DNA from: Methanosarcina sp.
GTDB lineage: Archaea > Halobacteriota > Methanosarcinia > Methanosarcinales > Methanosarcinaceae
Assembly (NCBI GenBank): GCA_017883485.1
Contig: JADGNM010000164.1
Coordinates: 1-6,217, forward strand
Direction: 5' to 3'
Length of the DNA: 6,217 nt
The notes beneath the pieces are model-generated. The model did not search any database and was not told where the DNA came from. It saw nothing but the letters and a program-made list of their open reading frames with translations. The translations under genes and the position numbers were made by a program. Below, piece after piece: positions 1 to 6,134 of this stretch; within the stretch, counting starts at the first letter, position 1, and the number at the start of each line of letters is the position of its first letter.

Positions 1-590
1 TACTCCAATAGCTGTCATCGATTTCACTGCAAACATAATATTTGGCGTATGAGGTCAATGATGATGCTTTACTTGGTAATGTGACATAGTCAAGCTATAG
101 TACTCAACTATTTACGCAATGTTTACGTTAATTTAATTTTAATAAAAATGTATTGATGGGAATTTAGAAACAACTTTTTGTATTAGAAGTTAAGAAATAT
201 AAACATTTTCAAATGACATATAATCCAAAGATAACGCAACACAGACAGGAACCCATTAAAATCATTTTTTCCCCAAAATGACCCAAATAATATAAATTGA
301 GATTTATTATTTTCGGTCATCCATTATTAGTGATTATACTTCCACATTTAATTTTCCAGGTAACGAATGCTTGCGTTTTCAGCACCAAGTAAGACCTCTT
401 CTACTTCACTGAAGCCAGAACAAAAAGCTGAGAAAGCAAATCGGATATTCTAAAGATTATATATTTTGATCGGTTAAAGAATCTTATGCATAACTTTGAA
501 TACCAAGTATAGCATTTGTCTATCTTGAATGGTAACATTTAGCTAAAGACAAAATTTTTGGTGTTTTGTATCCTTATAAAAACCTTTAAA
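1..590. other. AT-rich stretch without a convincing gene
   Basis: This is a strongly AT-rich region downstream of the DUF116 pair with no long open frame on either strand. At the left edge, plus-strand bases 2-52 read as an open frame of 16 codons ending in TGA (hydrophobic, ending NIIFGV), which could be the tail of a gene entering from the left. The minus strand from base 36 could equally be the first 12 codons of a gene leaving the window. Neither can be decided from so few bases. Bases 348-449 on the minus strand hold a 33-codon coding-like stretch without a start codon (see findings). T-rich sequence on the minus strand just past the DUF116 stop (about 545-590) may end that transcript, but I see no strong hairpin. 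Confidence 0.6.
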
Positions 591-1220
591 TTACCCCTTA
601 TTCTTATCAAAATATTCGATCATCTCAATCACTTTCTTATAGTCTACTTTAGTGTTGTAACAACCATCGTTCAATAGAGGAACCCCATAGGTTACAATTT
701 TTTTCCCATTTAAAGCACGCATTCCTTTATTTATCTCGTAATCGCATGCTATTCCAAGTATGCCGTCTGCAGGTTTATGCTTAAGGATATTGACGATAGC
801 TGAAGAACCGGTGGTTATATATAGAAGGTATCCATACTGTTCTGCATCTCTTCTCAATTGAGTTACAATACATTTCCCACAGTTTTGACATTGAATCCCT
901 AAGATTGTTGACGGAGCAGGACAATCTAATGAACGCACACAGTGCGGAATGACAATTATACGATTTTTGGTTTTTGAGAAATCTGACATGTTAGCTATAT
1001 TTTTTAATGACACTATCCACTTATCCAATATTCGCGGATCTGAAAATTTATAGAAAAAATATTTTATCGGCAAATAGAAGAAATCAAGTACGTTCGAAAA
1101 AAAACCTGCAAGCCATACATTTCTTTTCAGGCTAATTCGACTAACTAATAGGGCGATTATAGAGATCAAAATAGAGAAAAAAGCAGTAAAGAGCAGAGCT
1201 TTTCCTATTAAACTATACAT
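591..1220 (-). CDS. DUF116 family membrane protein (second of tandem pair)
   Basis: This is a 209-residue member of the DUF116 family, whose function is unknown. Residues about 7-27 and 38-56 are hydrophobic and probably form two membrane segments; the rest is a soluble cysteine-containing domain. The family pattern is clear: IPHC (C94), C100-PAP, then C111-x2-C114-GK-C117, an AEQYGY segment, GSS at 138-140, LGIAC (C159), and GVPLLNDGC (C187). The C-x2-C-x2-C group suggests an Fe-S cluster or other metal, which is inference. The start codon lies inside the end of the preceding paralogue (8-bp overlap), with GGAGATG 4 bp upstream, so the two genes are almost certainly co-transcribed and perhaps translationally coupled. 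It keeps the seven cysteines shared with its neighbour and has no others. Length is normal for a two-TM DUF116 protein and nothing suggests it is broken. Confidence 0.85.
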   Translation of the reverse strand: MYSLIGKALLFTAFFSILISIIALLVSRISLKRNVWLAGFFSNVLDFFYLPIKYFFYKFSDPRILDKWIVSLKNIANMSDFSKTKNRIIVIPHCVRSLDCPAPSTILGIQCQNCGKCIVTQLRRDAEQYGYLLYITTGSSAIVNILKHKPADGILGIACDYEINKGMRALNGKKIVTYGVPLLNDGCYNTKVDYKKVIEMIEYFDKNKG

Positions 1221-1848
1221 TACACATCTCCATTTTTTGAATTATTTCCTCGACATTAGCCTGAGTATTGAAGCAGCCGTCCTTGAGAAGAAGAACACCC
1301 TGAACAGGAATAAAAGACACAGTCTGCATGTTTTCAGCAAGCTCATTATAACAGGCAATACCTAAACAAGACTGAGGTTTATATTCCTGGAAAATCTTTT
1401 TGACAAAACTGCTTCCAGGGATGATGAACACCATGAAGTTGCACCTATCTGCGGTCTCACATATTTTTGAAATACTACATTTCCCGCATCGTTTGCATTC
1501 ATAACCATGAATAGGGTCACACCTTGCCCTGCATTCCGGGTGTCTCATACACTGGGGCAGGAATACAACCCGTCTTTCTTTCGTGTGAACGAAGCGCTCC
1601 AGCATTAAGGCATTCCTTACATCGATAAGGATGTCATCCACAAGGGTTTCCCGAATCCTGAAAAATCTGCACAGTAGCTTAGCCGGAGAATAAAAGAGAT
1701 AAAGCATGAACAATACGAATCCCGGAAAAATGATCTTACGATTGTTAAATGAATAGGCTCCAATGAGCAGGGCGATCCCTATGCCTGCAAGAGCAAAAAG
1801 TATCAGGTATACGAATACTTTTCCTAGAAATTCGTAAGGGATATCCAT
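1213..1848 (-). CDS. DUF116 family membrane protein (first of tandem pair)
   Basis: This is a 211-residue DUF116 protein of unknown function, paralogous to the gene that follows it. Two hydrophobic segments (about 9-31 and 38-58) are followed by a cytosolic-looking domain with FLPQC (C100), C106, C118-x2-C121-GK-C124, GSS at 145-147, LGIAC (C166) and LLLKDGC (C192). These seven cysteines align with those of the neighbour. It has five more (C110, C130, C136, C161, C209), so its metal or disulfide chemistry may differ. The ATG at 1848 is the only sensible start, because an in-frame TAG lies two codons upstream. No Shine-Dalgarno sequence precedes it, but a TATA-like box lies about 26 bp upstream, which fits leaderless translation. 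The stop overlaps the next gene's start by 8 bp. Confidence 0.85.
   Translation of the reverse strand: MDIPYEFLGKVFVYLILFALAGIGIALLIGAYSFNNRKIIFPGFVLFMLYLFYSPAKLLCRFFRIRETLVDDILIDVRNALMLERFVHTKERRVVFLPQCMRHPECRARCDPIHGYECKRCGKCSISKICETADRCNFMVFIIPGSSFVKKIFQEYKPQSCLGIACYNELAENMQTVSFIPVQGVLLLKDGCFNTQANVEEIIQKMEMCNV
1225..1231 (-). promoter_or_regulatory. Ribosome binding site for second DUF116 gene
   Basis: The minus-strand sequence GGAGATG, with GGAG ending 7 bases before the ATG at 1220, lies within the last codons of the upstream DUF116 gene. It matches the archaeal anti-Shine-Dalgarno complement in most positions and supports the overlapping ATG as the true start. Confidence 0.6.
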
Positions 1849-1870
1849 GTTCTAGGGAATGGAGTATCGA

Positions 1871-1878
1871 TATTTAAG
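1871..1878 (-). promoter_or_regulatory. Candidate TATA box of the DUF116 operon
   Basis: The minus strand reads CTTAAATA, preceded by an A-rich BRE-like AAAA. Its centre is about 26 bp upstream of the ATG at 1848, the usual archaeal TATA-to-start-site distance. Transcription would then begin at or next to the start codon, which agrees with the missing ribosome binding site. This is a positional argument only. Confidence 0.4.
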
Positions 1879-1882
1879 TTTT

Positions 1883-2037
1883 ACTAAAAAAATAAAAATA
1901 AGCCAAAAGTTTAGAAAAACTTTGAGAGAAAATATGAGAAAAAACATGAAAAGATTGAGAAAAAATAGAAGAGAAATATAATAAAGGTATGAGAAAAATA
2001 TGAGAAATATTGAGAAAAACACAGAAAAAAGGAAGGG
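1883..2037 (-). terminator. U-rich terminator region after hdrD
   Basis: Downstream of the hdrD stop, the minus strand is a long run of oligo-T tracts broken by CTCA, giving a transcript with many U4-U7 runs. Archaeal termination, including the aCPSF1/FttA-dependent kind, uses U-rich tracts, so this is the likely 3' end of the hdrED mRNA. On the plus strand the same DNA shows TGAGA at 1923, 1935, 1956, 1990, 2001 and 2011, each usually followed by an A tract. A 67-codon open frame here (2055-1852) is a phenylalanine-rich artefact of the T-rich DNA. Confidence 0.55.
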
Positions 2038-2064
2038 CTGGAATCCAGCTTTCATTTCTTTCGG

Positions 2065-3297
2065 TTATTTAGTCTCAAGGCCTAAAGCCTCTGCAACCAG
2101 CTCAATGACGTCCTCGACAACGATGTCAACTTTGAGCGAGTCTCGGCCATCAGACAGGTTTCTCTTACAGAACGGGCAAGCGCTGGAAAGTATCTCTGCA
2201 TCAGTTCCAAGGGCATCTTTAACTCTGGATTCTGCGACTGCCACAGCAAGATCAGGAATACCTGCCTTTACACCTCCGCCGGCTCCACAGCAGCGCTGGA
2301 AATCTTTTATTCTGTCCATTTCTACGAACTTAATACCCGGGATGTGAGTAAGTACATATCTCGGGGCATCAAAGACGCCTACGTGCCGGCCCAGGTGGCA
2401 GGGATCGTGGTAAGTAACTGTCTTATTAATAGGCTTTACCCATTTTATCTTGCCCTGCTTTATCAGGTCTGCAAGGAACTCGGTGATATGAATAACCTCG
2501 AAAGGCAGTTTTTTCATGCCTAAAGCCCTTGGCCAGTCTATACTCGCAGCACGGAAACAACCTGCACATGCAAAGAGAACTTTTTTGGCACCTTTTTTCT
2601 GGAGTGCCTCAACGTTGTGTTTTGCAATCCCAAGGGGCACATTATCAATATGTGCCTGCCCTGTCCTGATTAGGGCTGAGCCGCAGCACCATTCCTCTTC
2701 CCCGAGCATGGCAAACGGAATGCCCAGCTTGTTGAGCACACGTGAAGTAGCAAAGGCTAAAGGCAGCTGGTTATATCCTGCAGTACAACCGGTGAAATAG
2801 ACAATATCTGCTTTGTCTGCAATTTTCACATCTGGGGGCACCCAGTTAAGCCTGTCTTTCTGGTCCTTCAGGTAAGGATTATGGTACTGCCCAATAAGTT
2901 TCGGGAACATGTTCTGCTTACCGTAAGGGCCGATGCCTTTCTTGACAAGGTTTGCCCTCATGGCTTCCCAGAGTTCCACAGTGTTAATGCCTGATTCACA
3001 AACGGTTGCACAGATACCGCAGGTGGTACAGTGGTGCACGTCGTCTTTGAATTCCTGAAGTTCTGCCTGAGGGATTTCCTGCGGGCCAAAGAGCTTTGCT
3101 TTAACCCCGTAGGACTTGTTCATGTACTGCCTCCAGCGCAGGATTTTGTCCCTTGGGGCTAATCCTGGTTTCTGGTTAGTGGCAGCATAAGTTGGACACC
3201 ATTTTACACATTCACCACAGCGGGTGCAGGAGTCAAGCTCCATAAGCTGCACTGCGGTAAGGTTTTTTGTATCTATTGAGGGGGTACGTTTTGCCAT
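2065..3297 (-). CDS. hdrD: Heterodisulfide reductase subunit HdrD
   Basis: This is the catalytic iron-sulfur subunit of membrane-bound HdrDE. It reduces CoM-S-S-CoB to CoM-SH and CoB-SH with electrons passed from methanophenazine through the cytochrome b HdrE. The 410-residue protein has two ferredoxin-type [4Fe-4S] motifs (C24-x2-C27-x2-C30-x3-C34-P and C90-x2-C93-x2-C96-x3-C100). Two cysteine-rich CCG domains follow: C171, C204-C205-G, C244-x2-C247, and C300, C336-C337-G, C374-x2-C377. In this family the CCG domains bind the unusual active-site cluster(s). The length is that expected for HdrD, and all key cysteines are present. The ATG at 3297 was chosen over an in-frame TTG at 3333, because it follows a GGAGG site and gives the usual N-terminus. 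It starts 4 bp after the hdrE stop, so the two genes form one operon. Confidence 0.97.
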   Translation of the reverse strand: MAKRTPSIDTKNLTAVQLMELDSCTRCGECVKWCPTYAATNQKPGLAPRDKILRWRQYMNKSYGVKAKLFGPQEIPQAELQEFKDDVHHCTTCGICATVCESGINTVELWEAMRANLVKKGIGPYGKQNMFPKLIGQYHNPYLKDQKDRLNWVPPDVKIADKADIVYFTGCTAGYNQLPLAFATSRVLNKLGIPFAMLGEEEWCCGSALIRTGQAHIDNVPLGIAKHNVEALQKKGAKKVLFACAGCFRAASIDWPRALGMKKLPFEVIHITEFLADLIKQGKIKWVKPINKTVTYHDPCHLGRHVGVFDAPRYVLTHIPGIKFVEMDRIKDFQRCCGAGGGVKAGIPDLAVAVAESRVKDALGTDAEILSSACPFCKRNLSDGRDSLKVDIVVEDVIELVAEALGLETK

Positions 3298-3301
3298 TTT
3301 T

Positions 3302-4084
3302 TTATTCGCCTCCTTTATTTGCAAGGATTGCAAGCGGTGTGGCGATCACATGTATATATTTAGTGTATGGGACAGCTGCGATACAGAAGAGTAGCGAAAT
3401 TACTGAGTGGAAGAGAGCTGCAGGCGGTGCTGTCATCGGATTAAGTCCAAGGCCCCAGATAAGTCCGTTCCTGATTCCGTCGGCCCAAAAGCCTGTGATT
3501 GTGATTATGAAAACTCCCGCGAGAAGAATCCAGTCGTACATAATGGAAGCTTCCCTGACTTCGGTAATAAAAAGTCTTCTTACTATAGCAATGAGGACTC
3601 CGACAAGCAGGAGGTATCCGAAAATATAGTTCGGGAAAGAGAGAAAGTCTCTGAACTGGGCAGTTGTGAATGGAAGTTCAATTCCTAGCTTTTCGATCAT
3701 CTCGACTGTGAACATCATGCCTGAGAGGGCGAAGAGAGTCATCCAGCCTGCGAAAATACTGAAGTGCATTATCCAGCGAAGAGAACTTCTTTTTAGAATT
3801 CTTCTCTGGAAAAGGACATCGAAAATAAGAACCTCCAGGAGAGGCTTCGCATGTGGGGCATGAGATGCTTCCCGGACCTGGCTCCACCAGGTTTTTAAGA
3901 ACCTGATTGCACTTCCTTTCTGTCCTGCCTGAGGCTCAAGGCCATAACCTGTTACTCCTGACCCCCATTTCTGGAGGGCACCGATCATTCCATATAAGAA
4001 AATCAAAATAGCTATCGCGGCGAATATTATTGCTTGGGCAAACGTCATTTTGATGAATTCCGAGAGCCCTGAGAAGTACTCCAT
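3302..4084 (-). CDS. hdrE: Heterodisulfide reductase subunit HdrE (cytochrome b)
   Basis: This is the membrane cytochrome b subunit that oxidises methanophenazine and feeds HdrD. The 260-residue protein resembles NarI-type diheme cytochromes, with five hydrophobic segments at about 14-36, 104-126, 153-172, 183-202 and 224-250. Histidines in or near the membrane are H107 in segment 2 and H226 and H245 in segment 5, the last pair spaced as in NarI. Three candidate axial ligands would suit one bis-histidine (low-spin) and one single-histidine (high-spin) heme, as reported for this enzyme; the assignment here is inference. H75 and H78 lie in the first loop. The ATG at 4084 is the first usable standard start, since an in-frame TAA lies 15 bp upstream. 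Its ribosome binding site is unusually distant. hdrD follows after 4 bp. Confidence 0.96.
   Translation of the reverse strand: MEYFSGLSEFIKMTFAQAIIFAAIAILIFLYGMIGALQKWGSGVTGYGLEPQAGQKGSAIRFLKTWWSQVREASHAPHAKPLLEVLIFDVLFQRRILKRSSLRWIMHFSIFAGWMTLFALSGMMFTVEMIEKLGIELPFTTAQFRDFLSFPNYIFGYLLLVGVLIAIVRRLFITEVREASIMYDWILLAGVFIITITGFWADGIRNGLIWGLGLNPMTAPPAALFHSVISLLFCIAAVPYTKYIHVIATPLAILANKGGE
3309..3313 (-). promoter_or_regulatory. Ribosome binding site deciding the hdrD start
   Basis: A perfect GGAGG on the minus strand lies within the last codons of hdrE, 11 bases before the ATG at 3297. It supports that ATG rather than the upstream TTG at 3333, and suggests coupling of hdrD translation to hdrE. 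Confidence 0.7.
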
Positions 4085-4101
4085 TTCACTAATAGTTTAT
4101 T

Positions 4102-4106
4102 CCTCC
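4102..4106 (-). promoter_or_regulatory. GGAGG upstream of hdrE with long spacing
   Basis: A perfect GGAGG on the minus strand overlaps the palindrome CCTATATAGG (4105-4114). It ends 17 bases before the ATG at 4084, longer than usual. An in-frame ATT at 4093-4091 would have ideal 8-base spacing, but ATT starts are rare, so I keep the ATG. Confidence 0.5.
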
Positions 4107-4514
4107 TATATAGGTCAAAAACTGAGAACCAACACTACTCCTAAAATTATCGTACAGAAAGTTAATAACAGAAATATAGAGTGATAACCGTAGCGACTGT
4201 CTGCATAAGGTTTGAATAGTCTGTTAGTCTTTGTATTTATTATATTTAAACATTATCTTTAATATACAACTAATTGAAAAGCCCTCAAGAGCCCGAAAAT
4301 CCCGAACCAGGAAGGAATCGGGAATATAAAGAAAAAGTGAAGGCAATAAAATAATAGTGCAATTATAATATACTAAGTATATATAAATTTCGTGGAATTC
4401 TTCAACTGGAAGAGGCTGGAGTTCAGACAGAAAACCGGGAAATAAATTTGAAAATACGAGGAAAAAAGTGAAATTCGTCTGCAAAAAATAAACAAGGCTA
4501 AAAATGGAAACACC

Positions 4515-4593
4515 AAAAAAAAGATATGAGAAGAGTTTTTCAGAACTTCACATTTATGAAAAGCTCTCCGAGAAATCAGCTTTTTTTGAAGTT
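4515..4593 (-). terminator. Two-stage hairpin and U8 run after the SiR gene
   Basis: Two nested 7-bp inverted repeats lie about 40 bp past the stop: outer AACTTCA (4544-4550) with TGAAGTT (4587-4593), and inner AAAAGCT (4559-4565) with AGCTTTT (4578-4584) around a 12-base loop. The arms are separated by an asymmetric internal loop. Further on, the minus-strand transcript has a run of eight U (4522-4515). Together they are a plausible 3' end for the sulfite reductase-like mRNA. Confidence 0.45.
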
Positions 4594-4630
4594 AATTTTC
4601 TTTCTTGATCTTTATTTATTGAAGACAGGT

Positions 4631-5308
4631 TTACAGTCCTACTTTAGCTTTGAATTCTTCGCTGCCAATCTCATCTATTACTTCGCCAATTCTTCTCGAC
4701 TTTCCATATCCTCTATAAAAGTCAATTATCCTTTCAACAAGGTCCAGAACCTGCTCTTCGGAAAGGTCCTTTGCCACTATATCCCCGAGTCTCGGGCGCG
4801 GCCCTGCGCTCCCTCCGACTGACATGGTAAAACCTTTAGGCATCCCCATAATTCCTATATCTTTAATTCTCGGCTCGGAACAGGAGTTCGCACAGCCAGA
4901 AACAGCCATTTTGAACTTCGAAGGAAGCGGCATTCCATGGTACTTCTCATCAAGCTTCAGTCCAAGCCCAACAGCATCCTGTTTTCCCCTCTTACAAAAA
5001 GTAGTTCCAGGGCAAATTTTGACGCTGCGGACACAGAGCCCTATCGCTGCTCCTGGCTTCAGGCCAAGATCCCCCCAGGCTGCATCCAGGTCTTCTTCCT
5101 TTAAACCTACAATTGCAATTCTCTGGGCAGAGGTGATTTTGATGGCTGCAGCCCCATATTTCTCAGCTATATCTGCTATCCTTCTGAGGGTCTCTGGATA
5201 TACGATCCCTCCCGGAATATGCGGAGCAATTGCGTATGTTTCCCCGTCTCTTTGCAGGATTGCAGCTTTCTCTGGAAGGTCACCTTTTACATATTCTTTA
5301 CTTACCAT
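4631..5308 (-). CDS. Low-molecular-weight siroheme sulfite reductase-like protein
   Basis: This is a 225-residue protein of the nitrite/sulfite reductase superfamily. An N-terminal ferredoxin-like half-domain, including the KITSAQRI strand near 57-64, precedes a catalytic domain. The siroheme-[4Fe-4S] ligand pattern is complete: C99-PGTTF-C105 and C139-ANS-C143 (C-x5-C...C-x3-C). The family reduces sulfite or nitrite by six electrons. At 225 residues it is about half of CysI or NirA, which carry the fold twice. It matches the small assimilatory-type enzymes, such as the P590 protein purified from Methanosarcina barkeri. Its true substrate and electron donor cannot be read from sequence; sulfite assimilation or detoxification is the likely role. 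The ATG at 5308 was chosen over a GTG at 5317, which lies only one base from the AGGAG site. No partner subunit gene is adjacent. Confidence 0.88.
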   Translation of the reverse strand: MVSKEYVKGDLPEKAAILQRDGETYAIAPHIPGGIVYPETLRRIADIAEKYGAAAIKITSAQRIAIVGLKEEDLDAAWGDLGLKPGAAIGLCVRSVKICPGTTFCKRGKQDAVGLGLKLDEKYHGMPLPSKFKMAVSGCANSCSEPRIKDIGIMGMPKGFTMSVGGSAGPRPRLGDIVAKDLSEEQVLDLVERIIDFYRGYGKSRRIGEVIDEIGSEEFKAKVGL

Positions 5309-5318
5309 ATTTTCCACT

Positions 5319-5322
5319 CTCC
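5319..5322 (-). promoter_or_regulatory. Ribosome binding site deciding the SiR start
   Basis: The minus strand reads TTAGGAGA; GGAG ends 10 bases before the ATG at 5308 but only 1 base before the in-frame GTG at 5317. This makes the ATG the better start and shortens the protein by three residues. Confidence 0.6.
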
Positions 5323-5369
5323 TAAGTAGTTTAATTTTGCCCGGGATCTAATCATTGCTAGCCTAAGAC

Positions 5370-5377
5370 CAATATAC
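5370..5377 (-). promoter_or_regulatory. Candidate TATA box of the SiR gene
   Basis: The minus strand reads GTATATTG, preceded by a BRE-like CGATTTCC. Transcription would start near 5349, leaving a leader of about 40 bases that carries the AGGAG site. The match is only moderate. Confidence 0.35.
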
Positions 5378-5661
5378 GGAAATCGAAGGTAGAGGCTCGA
5401 ATTGGCGAATAAACTGAAAATTAATTTTTTAGCCCCTTGTATATTAGACCCCTAATAATCACAGAACCTCAATACTCCGGCACCCTACCGGATTCGAGGG
5501 ATTACTGGACCCATAAAAGAGTCTCAGATCAGAGAGTATATGTTCGAGACAGTATAATATCATATGTCTAATGTTGTGTGTCTGCGCAATTATCTGATTA
5601 CGATTAGCCACGTTAGATATTTCTAAATAGTAAAAGGCTGATCAGAAGATATGTTTTCTTT

Positions 5662-6045
5662 TTATTGCTGTTTTTTCATTCTTTCCAGAAAGCCTCTGAG
5701 CCCTGCTTTATGTCTGGCCTCGTCAAGGGACGCTCTCTCAAAGAAAAGAGCAGCTCTTGTGTTGCCTTCCTTCCTGGACAGTTCCGCAGCGTCGGCTTTC
5801 TCAATTTCGGCTTTGCTTTCCCCTGCAAGCATCATTTCTAGATTTTCAAGAGTCGTCTCTTTAACAAGTCCGAGGATCTCAGCTACTTCCGTAGCATGCC
5901 AGGCTTCGTCCATGGCTATCTGTCGGAGGTAAACTGCAACATCTGCAAGCCCTTCACGCTCGGCAACCTTTGACATTGCAAGATACCATCCAACTTCAGT
6001 GGTCTCTCCTTTAAAGGTATCCTTTAAAATCTGTTCTACACTCAT
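5662..6045 (-). CDS. Ferritin-like diiron protein, rubrerythrin-related, no rubredoxin domain
   Basis: This is a 127-residue all-helical protein of the ferritin-like/rubrerythrin superfamily. Diiron ligand motifs are visible: GE14-x2-E17 in helix A, DE47-x2-H50 in helix B, GE76 with E80 nearby in helix C, and DE109-x2-H112 in helix D. The two halves are an internal repeat offset by 62 residues (G13E14/G75E76, E31G32/E93G94, D46E47A48..H50/D108E109A110..H112). It lacks the C-terminal rubredoxin domain of classical rubrerythrins, so it would need an outside electron donor. Peroxide reduction is the likely role by family, not shown here. E17 has no exact partner in the second half (A79), so one site may be altered. 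The ATG at 6045 follows GGTGAT at good spacing. The protein ends in KKQQ with no signal peptide and is presumably cytoplasmic. Confidence 0.85.
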   Translation of the reverse strand: MSVEQILKDTFKGETTEVGWYLAMSKVAEREGLADVAVYLRQIAMDEAWHATEVAEILGLVKETTLENLEMMLAGESKAEIEKADAAELSRKEGNTRAALFFERASLDEARHKAGLRGFLERMKKQQ

Positions 6046-6048
6046 GAA

Positions 6049-6054
6049 ATCACC
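6049..6054 (-). promoter_or_regulatory. Ribosome binding site of the ferritin-like gene
   Basis: The minus strand reads GGTGAT, ending 3 bases before the ATG at 6045. It matches the GGTGAT part of the archaeal GGAGGTGATC consensus and fixes the start. Confidence 0.65.
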
Positions 6055-6112
6055 AATTCTTCTTTGATTAATCTTGTTTTTACTTTAAAGCAATCTTATT
6101 TTTCCTTAGGAT

Positions 6113-6134
6113 CTTATTTATAATTTACATTTCG
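6113..6134 (-). promoter_or_regulatory. Candidate promoter of the ferritin-like gene
   Basis: The minus strand carries CGAAA (6134-6130), resembling a BRE, followed 6 bases later by TTATAAAT (6123-6116). A start about 26 bp downstream would leave a leader of roughly 48 bases. The BRE is not directly adjacent to the TATA box, as it normally would be, so the exact elements are uncertain. The remaining bases to the window edge are AT-rich with no gene visible. Confidence 0.4.

Larger units (their letters stand above)
4085..4630 (-). other. Intergenic region: hdrED leader and promoter, SiR 3' end
   Basis: These 546 bp between hdrE and the sulfite reductase-like gene hold no believable gene. The open frame on the minus strand at 4484-4224 has an unlikely composition and no ribosome binding site. 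TATA-like stretches on the minus strand that could drive hdrED are TCTATATTT near 4173-4181, a TTTAAATATAATAAA run near 4236-4250, and TGTATATTAAAG near 4256-4267. They would give leaders of roughly 65 to 150 bases, and I cannot choose between them. A small inverted repeat, TCCCGA (4300-4305) and TCGGGA (4318-4323), with a 12-base loop, lies further upstream. The far end contains the terminator-like hairpin described separately. Confidence 0.5.
5318..5661. other. Intergenic region between ferritin-like and SiR genes
   Basis: No gene is visible in these 344 bp. On the SiR side is a candidate promoter (5370-5377). A second TATA-like CTAATATAC lies near 5443-5451 on the minus strand, flanked by AGGGG and AAGGGG. 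In the middle is a small GC-rich hairpin, TCCGG (5476-5480) with CCGGA (5488-5492) and a 7-base loop. Near the ferritin-like stop are the palindrome CTGATCAG (5638-5645), followed on the minus strand by CCTTTT, and a weak TTAGA/TCTAA hairpin (5613-5626). Either could belong to the 3' end of the ferritin-like transcript, but neither is strong. Confidence 0.5.

Noticed and set aside
1..52. Partial gene at the left edge, either the end of a plus-strand gene (2-52) or the start of a minus-strand gene (from 36)
   Set aside because: Too short to choose a strand or recognise a family.
1852..2055. 67-codon minus-strand frame after hdrD, hydrophobic and rich in Phe
   Set aside because: It is the translation of a T-rich tract with low-complexity composition and no ribosome binding site; the DNA is better explained as a U-rich terminator.
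3298..3333. N-terminal extension of HdrD from a TTG at 3333
   Set aside because: It would overlap hdrE, has no ribosome binding site, and adds residues not expected in HdrD; the ATG at 3297 follows GGAGG.
4224..4484. 86-codon minus-strand frame upstream of hdrE
   Set aside because: No ribosome binding site, irregular composition without a recognisable domain, and it covers the likely hdrED promoter region.
4824..5351. Long plus-strand frame opposite the sulfite reductase-like gene
   Set aside because: It is a shadow of a well-supported gene whose cysteine motifs identify the true frame; the antisense product shows no domain.
5464..5500. Possible tRNA remnant around GGATTCGAGGG
   Set aside because: It resembles a T-loop only superficially; no acceptor, D or anticodon stems can be drawn around it.
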